Of a DNA stretch of 64,000 nucleotides, positions 50,882 through 62,515 are shown one piece after another; positions within the stretch are counted from its first letter, which is position 1; every line of letters starts with the position of its first letter. The position numbers and the translations under genes are program-made. The notes beneath the pieces are model-generated. The model was given only the letters and a program-made list of their open reading frames with translations, ran no database searches and was not told the origin of the DNA. Location of the stretch: NCBI RefSeq assembly GCF_037975245.1, contig NC_092581.1, positions 3,932,501 to 3,996,500 of the forward strand. The letters are read 5' to 3'. The DNA comes from Apostichopus japonicus. Its lineage: Eukaryota > Echinodermata > Holothuroidea > Aspidochirotida > Stichopodidae.

Positions 50882-51890
50882 TCCCAGAGGGTTTGGTTAG
50901 CTGGGAAGGTAACCAATTGCCTTGTACATCACAATGTTCACAGTGCATTCCTGTATATGAAACCAGACGACTGGCAAACCGACTGTGGTGGGTGTGGCTG
51001 GGAGAGCAATTTTAAAGTCACCTGATAGCTAACCTAGAAGTACAATATGTCAGGTATGGCCCCAAGAGCAACAAATGGCCATTGCCAGTAATTATTGGTG
51101 GTGGGGTACCCCTGCCAGTGATCTATAATTGACCCCTCAAGGCTGACCTAGGTCAGCTCATGAGGTAACCACTTGAAACCTACGGGAAAATGTTGGTTAG
51201 GGCTTCAGATACAACTGATGGGCATTGCCAGTAATTTTTATTGGTGGGGTACCCCTGCCAGTAGACCCCCAAAATGCCCATCCCCCATTGACCTAGATGA
51301 GCTCATGATGTAACCAGTTGAAAACTACAGGAAAATGGTATCACTTCATATGTAAGGGATGGGCATACTGGAAATGCCCATCCTTACATATGAAGTGATA
51401 CCTATCATTTTCCTGTAGGTTTCAACTGGTCAAATCATGAGCTCACCTAGGTCAATGAGGGGATGGGCATATTGGTGGTCTACTAGCAGGGGTACCCCAC
51501 CAATAAAAATTACTGGCAATGCCCATCCCTTGGATCTGAAGTCCTAACCAACATTTTCCAGTAGGTTTCAAGTGGTTACCTCATGAGCTGACCTAGGTCA
51601 GCCGTGAGGGGTCAATTATAGATCACTGGCAGGGGTACCCCACCACCAATAATTACTGGCAATGGCCATTTGTTGCTCTTGGGGCCATACCTGACACATT
51701 GTTCTTACTTTGATGTGGTTACCATGAAAACTGATCTAGGTTAGCTATTAGGTGACTTTAAAATTGCTCTCCCAGCCACATCCACCACAGTCGGTTTGCC
51801 AGTCATCAGGTTTCATATACAGGAATGCATTGTGAACATTGTGATGTACCAGGCAATTGGTTACCTTCCCAGCTAACCAAACCCTCTGGA
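50882..51890. mobile_element. Nested 1-kb foldback element
   Basis: The left arm 50882-51368 is repeated in inverse at 51371-51890 with high identity and a few indels. The centre is a near-perfect hairpin around GGGCATACTGGAAATGCCC. Arms begin TCCCAGAGGGTTTGGTTAGC and end with its complement. Each arm contains two copies of a roughly 140-bp module: CATTGCCAGTAAT, GGTGGGGTACCCCTGCCAGT, TGACCTAG(G/A)T, GAGCTCATGA, GAAA(A/C)CTAC. The same peptide frame appears from both arms only because they are inverted copies. Confidence 0.88.
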
Positions 51891-52049
51891 CTCCCGCTCT
51901 ACAGATCAGTGAAAATTTGACCAAACTTATGAAGCTTGCACGTAAATGATATACTAGACTGGTTTTTTTTTTAAAACAGGTTATGAAAAGTATCTTAAAT
52001 ATCATTAAACAGTTGGGTACAATAGATAAACTCACTCTTCCATCTTTTT

Positions 52050-52265
52050 TCTCTATGGTACTTGTTCCTTTGCTTTTTGGACTCTTGGATAAACTCTTTT
52101 GTTCTGCGAAGGGTACCAATATATCATCTTAAAACATGTCTTTAAGCCATATATAACACAGTTCTCCTCTTCTGTTGTTGCCTCCACACTGGTGTCGTAC
52201 ATCACAGGAAAGCTCACCCTTGACTTAGATATTTGGCTTTTCAATTCCTGCTGGAAGAAAGAAAC
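52050..52265 (-). other. Exon-like segment inside the 4.3-kb element
   Basis: An acceptor TTCTTTCTTCCAG near 52252 opens a frame QELKSQISKSR, VMYDTSVEATTEEE, NCVIYGLKTCFK and on. Possible donors are GTGAGC near 52222 and GTGAGT near 52043. The codon pattern looks more gene-like than its surroundings, but I cannot name the protein. It may be element-encoded or a captured host exon. Confidence 0.3.
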
Positions 52266-53879
52266 AGCAAAGTATTCATCATTTGAAAAAATAAATAAAT
52301 AAAGTTGTCACCACAAAGTTATGTGAGATTTGCTTCCACTATAGTCTCTAAAAACAATCCCAAAGTTTGAAGCAGACTGTATAAAGCTGAAAATTTGAAC
52401 GAGAGTGTCATCACCATTGCAACCAGAATCAAATGCCCAGAATACAGAGATAATAAAACATGGGCTGAATCTTTGTTTGTTTTTATGATCTTTAAAAATA
52501 TAAAATTTGAGAAACAGAAATGCACTGAGCCAACTTATTTATAGGCCTAATCGTTTTTAGTTGTTATTTTGCTTGCTCACATAACAAGCCTGTTTAGACC
52601 TAGGCTAGAGGAGAATCAGTACTTTGTTACACTAAGTTTGTCTTCGGTCGTTTTGATATAGTCTTACTAGTAGTACTAAAGTATATAATGGACCGGCGAA
52701 GACTAGAGAATACCCAGAGTTTTAGCAACTGCGTTAAACTGTATCATCTGATCTATTCTATTATTTACGCCAATGAGTTTTATTCAATCTAGGATCAAAA
52801 AGAGAAAACTAATTAATCTTAACCTTTAAACTTTGCTACTAAACAGATATGCTTGAATTACAAATAAATGTCAAAAAAACATCATAATCTAAGAATCGAT
52901 GCATATACATATACATAAACAGAATAATTTGAATTCGCGCAAGTGAACCCTGCACTACATTGGACAGAAAAAAAACGTGCAATTAGACCAAACTAAACAT
53001 ACTAAATTTTCCGTTACTTCTACATAAAATATCAATACAAATACAACAACTTACTCTTTTGGCAGTATACTAAAAGCACATGTTATAATAACCTCAGACT
53101 ATCAAGCTTTCCTGAGAAAAAACGGTTAATACTTCTTACAGTAAACAAGTCGACCGTGAAGGAATGTCGCAATTGTTTCCTGGGCGTGACCGGAAATTAA
53201 ATACTAAAAAATGATAAATGAAAAGGTTAAATAGAACTGAAGCGTGCATCCTGACTGCTCGCAACATATAATACCGTTGACTAGACAACATAATTTGTTC
53301 AGCCTACTGTGACTGTACGTTTGAAGGTCTAGCCTTGCTTATTCAATATCACAAAGCCTACCCATTTAGATTCACATGGGAAATTACAGGAAATCTTTAC
53401 CAAATGAGTGTAGACTTCAAATAAACTATTGAGCCTTATAGTTCCAGCATTTGTTTGGGAATAAATAAGAAGATTATGTGCCACTGTTCAATCTAGCCCA
53501 ATACACACATAACACATTGTTAATTGGTGTTTAGGATGCACACTTTAGTGTTGAGAATGCACTGCAGTACCCAGTAGAAGCCTATAGGCTACTCACTGTC
53601 ATTGCACTTGTGCATTGCGAAACGCCAACGTGACAACGGTAGCGTTACACTAACCATAATACAGTACTAGTGCCAGTGGCCTAACAATTAACATTAATTT
53701 TACCTTCAAGTTAAAGGAATAACAGGTAGGCCGATGCATGATGCAGTTAATACCTCCATTCTTCTAAAGACCTTCTTGGGTGATTTACGGTTGAAAGTTG
53801 CTTAGAGTGATCGTATGAAACTATGCCAAGCCCAGCAAGCTGCCGTTGCCTCTCGGTTTCCAAATTGAAGTGAATCGAA

Positions 53880-54140
53880 TTGGGTTAAAATACATTAGTC
53901 CGTCGACACCGACTAAGCTACGATTATGGCGTAAATCGGGTGTCCGTATCGTTCTTAGTCCATGGGTTAAAATACCTTAGTCCGTCGCCACCGACTAAGC
54001 TGCGATTATATTTTCCTTAGTCAGTGTAAACTAACTAAGAAGCAGCGATGAAACGAAGATTTTTGCTAGTCCGTGTGCATTGACTAACGTTACAGACTAA
54101 TTTAACGTTAGTCCGTGGCAATATTGACTAGTTTATTTTT
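53880..54140. repeat. Right subterminal CCGACTAA-type repeats
   Basis: Two near-identical blocks, GGGTTAAAATAC(A/C)TTAGTCCGTCG and ACCGACTAAGCT(A/G)CGATTAT (53885 and 53963). TTAGTCAGTG, GACTAACGTTA and GTTAGTCCGTGG variants follow up to the terminus. Confidence 0.8.
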
Positions 54141-54146
54141 TCAGTG

Positions 54147-54992
54147 TTGGCGTATAAGTAACATCTTCATGATCATTCTATCACAGTCTCGATGTAATAA
54201 GCATAATATGTGGTTGATAGTGGATCAAGTTATTTGGCTTTTTGGTGCCCAGACTTTTATATCTTGGTTAACTTTTCTTTTAAAATTCTTGAAATTACTC
54301 TTCAAAGTGTCAACATTATAGCCGATATTACGAGTCAAAGATACCACACAATCAGTACAGAAGATTGTACACTATGTAAGAAAAATCGTTTTGTGTTGAT
54401 GCGTTTCTGTTGTATAACTGCCTAACATAATGTAGGCCTATAACATCTAGGCCTACATGTATGGGCATAATCCCACCTGCATGTGCGGTATAGACTATCT
54501 TGATGAATAATAACTAGCCTATACCTTACTATGTCAACTGTTAAAACAAAAATCTATCGAATTTGTAACAAATTGTTAATAAAATATTCTCCTTCTTCTC
54601 GTTACTGCGTATATTGCTGATAGTTTTTATCAGCCCGTCTTACCAAATGTCAATTGTACACCGCGGCGTTGTTGTGTTGATTTAACATTACTATGCTACC
54701 CAGAAGGTTCGTTTGATCCAAATGACTAAAAGGGTGTTTCAAATACCCTCGCTAACTTCGTTATAGTTTGGCGGCCAGAAAAGAACTGTTGCAATTTGCC
54801 TTGAAACCATTCTCTCCCTTCTTTTTCTTCTATATCAATTAAAGGGTTCCTAATCAGAATAAAATTTAGTGTCATTTGATTGGAAGTATGGAGATTTTTC
54901 TCTTATAGTTCGACGTGATAGCTTCAACCCCATTTAAATTAAAATTGACGAAAATTGTGTGCCACTTAAGGGTTTGAATTACATAAATATGT
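54147..54992. other. No gene or repeat recognised
   Basis: AT-rich sequence between the large element and a TA array. Confidence 0.5.
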
Positions 54993-55017
54993 GATTATAT
55001 ATATATAATTATATAAT

Positions 55018-55071
<54 letters not shown>

Positions 55072-55330
55072 ATTATATAATTATATATATATATATATAC
55101 ATATATGTATATATATATATGTATATATATATATATGTATATATAAACACATATATATACACACATATATATATATATGTTTATATATATATATATATAT
55201 ATATAAACTACATTAATATTGTTATTAATTTGAGCGCTAGATATGTATATATATATGTATATATATATACACATATATATATACATAACTATAATATAAC
55301 TACATTAATATTGTTATTAATTTGAGCGCT
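54993..55330. repeat. TA array 9 with a 32-bp direct duplication
   Basis: A TA array with palindromic TAATTATATAATTA blocks. ACTACATTAATATTGTTATT followed by AATTTGAGCGCT occurs at 55207-55238 and again at 55299-55330, separated by TA repeats. Confidence 0.88.
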
Positions 55331-55573
55331 GTATGGATGTAATCGGATCCACTATAACATTTTTTTCAAAGTGAACGCCCTGACAGAATGATAGAAATAT
55401 AGATATAGATCTACATTAAGTGAATGTAGTCTGCTCCACAGAGACTCGTATCATTGACACTATATTTCCTTTCAGTTTCTATTGTATCTCTCCTCATCAT
55501 AAATACAGACATAAGAAGTGGTTTGCAAAGTCTCCGCTGTTTACATACCCTGAAGAGTTCTTCATCTACACTG

Positions 55574-55584
55574 CATATATATAA

Positions 55585-55656
<72 letters not shown>
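55574..55656. repeat. TA microsatellite (array 10)
   Basis: TA array with two AATGATATA interruptions. Confidence 0.95.
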
Positions 55657-55659
<3 letters not shown>

Positions 55660-57930
55660 TATTCGTGCTAACAATTAAAAACTTAAAATATATACGTGCA
55701 TCCTCTAATAGCACATAAATAATGCATACCCTGACCAAGTAAGCGGGGAGGGGGGAGGGGCATAGAGGGAAGAAAGAGAAAATCAATTTTATTACAGTCG
55801 ATTTGATTGGGTGCTGTAATGCGGCCCTATTCATCATCTCTCCACGTTTAGTACGTCACACTTCACTTGTATAAGCTAACAAAAAAAAAACAAGTCTGTT
55901 GTAGTTGTTAATTTTTCGTAACCAAGAACCTGTCGACTATTCGCTTGAACAACTCCCCCACACATTACATAAGTTGTGTTCAAATTTTTCTACCCTTATG
56001 ACGTTATTATCTAATTAAGGGACATGTTACAATGTTACGGCATCCATATTTGTCGTTAAATGTTAATACTAAACTTTGTGTCTATATCCTGAAGCAATCA
56101 ATTACCTAGTATGCTAATTTCATGCACGATTATGAGCCGTTCATAAATAATTTATGCATTGATTGGTTATCAAGACCCCGCCAACCCAAGGAGACATGGT
56201 TAGAGTTTAGTGTATGGATTATCTCATATATTCGTCGTTTCCAAGTAAAAAAAGAAATAAGGAAGATGTAGCAACGATGTCAGAAAGAAATTTTATTAAT
56301 TTTATAATATTATTTATAAATTATTATTATTGTCTTTTTTATAAAATTTTTAAAGAAATTTTAAGGAAGAGAGAAGATAAATTGACAGCCAATATTATGA
56401 TAGATTAAGGTTCTAAATAAATTCCTATCCACAAAATCCGGTATTAATTTGTTTTCTGTCTGATTCATGAAATATCAATTAGCCATGCATCAAGTAAGTT
56501 GGCTTTTCGATGACCTATATATTTAATTATTAATTAGTTGTAAAATAGTTGTTACCTTCCTCTCAGCCCCAGAGCGATGCTGATGATAACATCTCAACTG
56601 TTCACTGGTTTTTGGGTCAAATAACCGAGAAAGTTTGCTTTTTGGTCGATTTTTTTTGGGTAAAACTTTGTACACGTTTATGTGATTAATAATACCTAAA
56701 TACAGTATACCAAGGTTTTCTGGGCGACAATTTGATTAGAAAATTGAAATCAATCGTTTTTAAATTGATCCGCTAATCATTTTAGCGATATTCGAGGGAA
56801 GAGAATAAGGTTTCTCTCTTCAACTCAGTCTAACCGGATGCCGAATGAACATCCTCTCGAATCCTTAGGCACGGTTTGGGTGCCCCTCCCCCCCCCCCCA
56901 TCGCTATATTAATTTGTTTGCAGAGACAACCCGACAAACGAAGAGTTGGTATGTCCTGCCTAGGAATGTTCACAGAGGCCCCTTGACCTTGAGTTCCCTT
57001 AAAATTTGTGGCCCCTGGACATTTGCCTCTTCATTAGGTAAATTAGGGGACCTCATGTCCGAATTAGGTTCACTTAACAGCTCACGAACTGCCCTATTAT
57101 CCAATGGGCAGGAGACGCATCCTGCCTGGGGGTGTGGGTTGGGGCTGTGGGGGGGGGGTCCGAATGTCAGTGGATTGAGAGGCTCCTGTGCTCATCACCA
57201 TAGCAACCAGGATGTTGTCTGATGAGCAGATAAGATACATATCAAATCTGTGAACAGTTCCAATCGCGACATACCAGCCTATAAGGTTGTAATACATATT
57301 GTATGATACAACAATACGATATAACCCAACGTCTGTTCCGGTTTCGCGACGATATAACGAACGTCCTAGTACACGGTTCTTAGCGGTATATATATAGTTA
57401 TATACCAACAGTACATCGAACTATTTCTACAGTTTACAATGATGCAGTTGTGATGACCTTCAAAAAATAATAGCTGTGTTTTTTGTTTTACTTTTTATTA
57501 TGTAGCATTATGCGAATTTACGTCTTTGGTAAACATAACCGTACCGCAGTGTTCAACCTTTAGATAATATGCTATATATAGGTTCTATGTCTAATAAAAC
57601 TAAAAGTAGTAAGTCTCATAAAAAGAATATGCGTTCATATTTGGAGGAATCGACTTGAATATATGCCATTTTCTTAAGAAAAGTCATTATATTTTTCTAT
57701 TCAAATCGCTTATTATCTATATTCCATATTTTAACTGTTATTCACCATTTTCTGGGCATGGCATTTCCTTTATTAGGAAAGACACTTTCTGATGTCTTTG
57801 ATGAAAAGATGAACACAAGGAAGAACGGTAGTTGCACTTCTTTGTATTTTGAAATTAATATATTCTTTTAAGTATACTTTTTATAGACTGCGTGTGAAGT
57901 TTAACAAATAGAGGAGACAACCACGTGTGT
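55657..57930. other. No gene recognised
   Basis: Includes a poly-C run at about 56886-56899 and a poly-G run at 57149-57158. A 102-codon frame at 56914-57222 has no recognisable domain. Confidence 0.45.
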
Positions 57931-58276
<346 letters not shown>

Positions 58277-58682
58277 TTGTGTGTGTGTACTTGCTTCTTC
58301 CTCATCACCATTGCTTCACTTAATACACTAATAAACTGCACACTGTGGCTCAATAACGAGCAACGTACTGAAAACAAAGGTAAACTTCCACTGGAGTTTC
58401 GCATGTTTTATTATTATTATTATTATTTAATTAATCTCTTCCGTGAGGCTTTACAGTATCCCTGTTATATATAGATTCTGTCTGGAGGACACTGAAAAGA
58501 TGAAGGTCTATTTCACGTTTTAATTGAAAAAAGGGTGAATTATTTAGAGCATGAAGATCAATCTAAGTTCATGAACCAAATTGTCTTAATAGGATTTTTA
58601 GGTATATTTATTAAAAAAAGTGCAAACTAGATTTTTCAGGGTCGTGTTAGGGTACTAACCTTAAACAAGGTGAAAATATGTG

Positions 58683-58732
<50 letters not shown>

Positions 58733-58767
58733 CCTATATATATATAGGCCTATATATATATATAGGC

Positions 58768-58820
<53 letters not shown>

Positions 58821-58920
58821 TATAAATAAATAAATATATATAAAGAAATAAATATATAAATAAATAAATATATATAAAGAAATATATATATAAAGATATA
58901 TATATATATATATATATATA
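58683..58920. repeat. TA array 12 with TAGGCCTA islands
   Basis: TA repeats broken by three TATAGGCCTATA-type palindromes at about 58728-58770 and by AAATAAATA units near 58816-58870. Confidence 0.93.
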
Positions 58921-61900
58921 GACACGATGGAGGTTATGTTCTTTCAGGTAACTCTATCTTCTCGTATCTCTCCTAGAAGCCTCTTTAAATGAAAGCCAAC
59001 ACGTCAGTCTTTTTGTTAACAAGATGTTACCGTCGTGGAAGCCTTTATGAATACTCATTTTTTTTTTATTATGTTGTATCGTCGAGATTTTCTTACGTAA
59101 GGATATGCAATTCATTATCTTGTCGGATGAAATGTCTGTGAAAGTGATACCATGCCACTTCCGCGTTTGTCAGTTAATTCAAATCTTTGTCATCTTCCGT
59201 ATGTGTTAAATCGTATAAGTAAAGGTACAATATGACTTCTATATATCCATATAGAGAAGGTATAGCAAATTCAATGTAAATAAGGCATACAAATCCGCGC
59301 ATAGTGTTTCCCCAAAAAATTAACAAATGGCGACTTTTGGGACCGCCAGCGATTTTAGAGTTTGTAATAGCAAATAGAATTGGGTATTGTGTTATTTTGG
59401 TTATGGTTCAAGTAAATACAAAAACAGCGAAACTATGGGAAAATCCCGTCCTGTGTAAATTCACTGACCAAAACTTCGCTCTCTCACATAGCTAGAAGTG
59501 TTCTTTGGTCGTGCTATGCGAAACTGAAGGGTACCCTGATGGATATGCCAACCCTCTTGGGCTCGAGACATCTGTAGATAAGGGCAAGGCATATGCAACA
59601 TACCAAAATAAACTTTGTAGTCATTCGTCGTGACTGTGACAAATGACGTGTATCGTTATTGACTCATACTTCATAAATAATTTAAATTTAATTGCTAACA
59701 AGAAAAATAGTGTTCAAATTTGAAGCTTATCAATAATTATGGTTTGAAAGTGTAATTTTCGCAACAATTTTATAATTATAATCATAAAAATTTAATCGCA
59801 ATACTCATGTGTATGATATTTTATATGGTGAAACTTGATATTTTGTTGACGTGAATGTGGTGACTCTTAAAATATTCTCTGGGGTAGTTTGTTAGAAAAC
59901 CTTTGAAATGATTTTAATATCGACATTTTATCAGCTATATACTTCGGATAACGTTATTTTTAGGACAGAAATTGAAATACTACTAAAATGCAATTAAACT
60001 AAACGGCAAAATTCTGATGACAAAAAATTAAAACAATTACATGAAAAAATAAATAGTAAAAAATAAAACAGAAAATGAGCATGAAAATTTATTTTTTTCA
60101 TTTCACAGAACTTTTTTTCAGCTTTCGTTTTGTTGCAGCACCTATTTCTTAAGAATTTGATCCAAATATTGTTCACGTGATAAAATATAAATATACCTCT
60201 TTAGTGACATACTTTGTTTAGACAACTCGAATCATTAATGTAAGAATGTAAACAGTCACGTGAGATTTTGGATTTTAAGCATGCAATGGGGCCTCTTTCT
60301 GATAGTTTACTATTTGCTGCCACCAATACAAATGAGTACCAGTATTCATTAAAAGAGAATGGCGATAGGGACCAAGTTGACCAGTCTTACATCACAAAAT
60401 CGTGATGTTTCAAAAAAAGTAAAATTTATATTTATCTTCCGCTCATATTGCCAAATTTAGTCTGTCCATAAACTGCACTGAATTATTTAAATGTAGGTCG
60501 GAGGTTACCTGGATTAAAGACATGCACTATATATGGCGTAACCGAATGGAAATACAATCGAGATGTGTGGTTGGGTGTCGTTTTATTAGAAAATCATAGT
60601 GCATTTACCTTAACAAAAATGTCCAAAGAGACATGTATTTAAATATTCATCGAAGGAAAAGAAGCTCCCAGAGGGATTCGAGTTTCTTTCCAGTAAAGAA
60701 AAAAAAAACGCAAATTGATTAAAAGCATGTTTTTCTCTTATTTCATTTTTAGTTTGACTTGTGTTAAATAATTTCGAGGAAGAATGTCCTATTGGTATTA
60801 AATTCCCAGTACACGATATATATTTTTTCTTATTATTATTTTTTATGGAGAAAAACGTATTTTAATTGATTGATATATCGCTAATTGACTAACACACGCC
60901 CAGATCAAATCAGTTAGGTCACTTCGAGGCTGTATACACTTCAAAGCCTATTTTGGTTATTTGATAATCCCTTTAACTGATTTCTTTTAATTTGCGAAAG
61001 ATTTTAAGAGCTAAATCGAATGCAAATAACTCACCTTATCCTATCGTTTACTTTATTGACATCTCTACACGTGGTAAACAATTACGATTATTTACACACT
61101 CTCTCCGTTCTTGTAAGTAAGTGCCATGTGGGAGTGCCATTTTCCTCAGTATTGACTGATGTTCCCTAATGACCGCCTACACCTCTGCTTTTTGATTGCG
61201 ATGACTGTACTAATAGCATTCCACAGCTTTCTTCACACAAACACATTCAGTGCCGTTAATTGCAATGATAATTATTATCGCGTATAAACTTAACAACCCG
61301 TACGAAATCTGTCTATGTTCGTTTGCTTATAGTTTGCCTATAGTGACCATTGACAACTCATTATTTACATACTTGTATCATGACACATTCCTACATATAT
61401 AAACACATGCAACTATTCATCATTATGCCAGACCGGATTAAACCCACTTTTAGTTTGGTTAGGCTGCAGCCTTTAAGGCAATCGTGTGTTTTAGGCTCGA
61501 TCAATCTAACAGATTCGGTCAGATCTGACCCACTGGCAGGTCGTTGGGTGAGAGTTGCTTCTAGGGATTATTAAACTTTGCTTTTTTTGGGGGGAGGGGG
61601 GGCATTTCTGGTGCAAAATATGGTATTGAAACAAATTCATTTTTACAGCTCCGTTATCGGCAAGATACCCCGACCCGGATTTTTTTTCTTTTCTGGACAA
61701 TGTAAATTTTTTTTGAGGACTTACATCAATTGACAATAACACAAAGTTATATTTGTCAAATTATCAGGGTTTGTGTCTTTGATATACGTGCAATATTACG
61801 GACAATGAATTAATGTTGCCATAAAGTGTGGCCCTTCCATCGCATTATAGCATGATGGGCTCAAGATACGCTCAATCCGTGGTATTGGTACTTGAACATA

Positions 61901-62280
61901 GTTTTGTTTGCATGTACTTTTACCTGTTTTCTCTCATGACCTTTCACACCGTTCCACGTACGCAATGAAGCAATTCAGACCATAGCCTATACACACAATG
62001 AAGATGCACTTTTTACTACTACAAATTCATTTAGGCTTGTCTGCACGTTTACAATACAATTAACTTTTAATGACATGCTAACACCTTGTCAATGAAAAAC
62101 CCTATAGAGTGACGCATGTCACAAATTCTCACGCAGGCCTTAGTAGATCACATCCATTGTTAGTCGGTCAGTTATCTTGTTGATATTTATAAAAGCCTAC
62201 ACACAATAAAGTGTATTAAAGCCATTAGATTTCTCCTATTCGTTTATCTGGTTCCCTGATGACCATCCATGGCACACCTT
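58921..62280. other. No gene recognised
   Basis: AT-rich. No exon-like frames with splice support and no clear repeat structure. Confidence 0.45.
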
Positions 62281-62330
62281 ATAAGGCTTCTCGGCCTTTT
62301 GGCTAAGACCATGTGTAGTATCTGTTCCCA
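62281..62330 (+). pseudogene. U2 snRNA-like fragment, copy 1
   Basis: GGCTTCTCGGCCTTTTGGCT, then AAGACCATGTGTAGTATCTGTTC, closely follows the first 45 or so bases of U2 snRNA, including the GTAGTA branch-site-pairing stretch (one difference in AAGATCAAG). Beyond that the match fades and no Sm site (AATATATTAA-type) follows. It is therefore a truncated pseudogene or a U2-derived retroelement head, not a working snRNA gene. Confidence 0.75.
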
Positions 62331-62487
62331 TTTCGAGGAGAATCGTGATACACACCTGACGATGATCACACAGGGCACAGTCTTGATGCAAGGGGACTGG
62401 GGTCGAGAGCGAATCAGTCGTTCGGTAGTTTGTTTTTTCGTGCCCAGGTTCTATCCTAGGTGACTTTTCTTAAAAGGGATAACGTGT

Positions 62488-62515
62488 AGTGTTCGGCCTT
62501 TTGGCTAAGATCGCT
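62488..62515 (+). pseudogene. U2 snRNA-like fragment, copy 2
   Basis: TGTTCGGCCTTTTGGCTAAG, then ATCGC, repeats the U2 5' stem-loop I region about 200 bp after copy 1. Between them, GGTTCTATCC at about 62448 resembles a pol III B box. Only about 22 bp match U2. Confidence 0.6.

Larger units (their letters stand above)
49857..54146. mobile_element. 4.3-kb composite DNA transposon with CACTG ends and satellite-like subterminal repeats
   Basis: The left end reads CACTGAAAACTTAAA and the reverse complement of the right end reads CACTGAAAAAATAAA. Next to each end lie several hundred bases dense in CCGACTAA / TTAGTCGG / TTAGTCCG in both orientations (49880-50250 and 53900-54130). CACTR ends with clustered subterminal motifs recall EnSpm/CACTA-type elements. 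Ends built of short repeats also recall foldback elements. No transposase was recognised. Inside are two exon-like segments and a nested 1-kb foldback. Flanks show at most a 2-bp TT duplication. The element call is moderately strong; the class is open. Confidence 0.65.

Noticed and set aside
50801-51025. Protein frame with QRVWLAGKVTNCLVHHNVH and its twin at 51748-52119
   Set aside because: The two are inverted copies of the foldback arms, so shared peptide reflects DNA duplication rather than a gene.
62281-62470. Working U2 snRNA gene
   Set aside because: Only the first 45 or so bases match; the Sm site and later stem-loops are missing.
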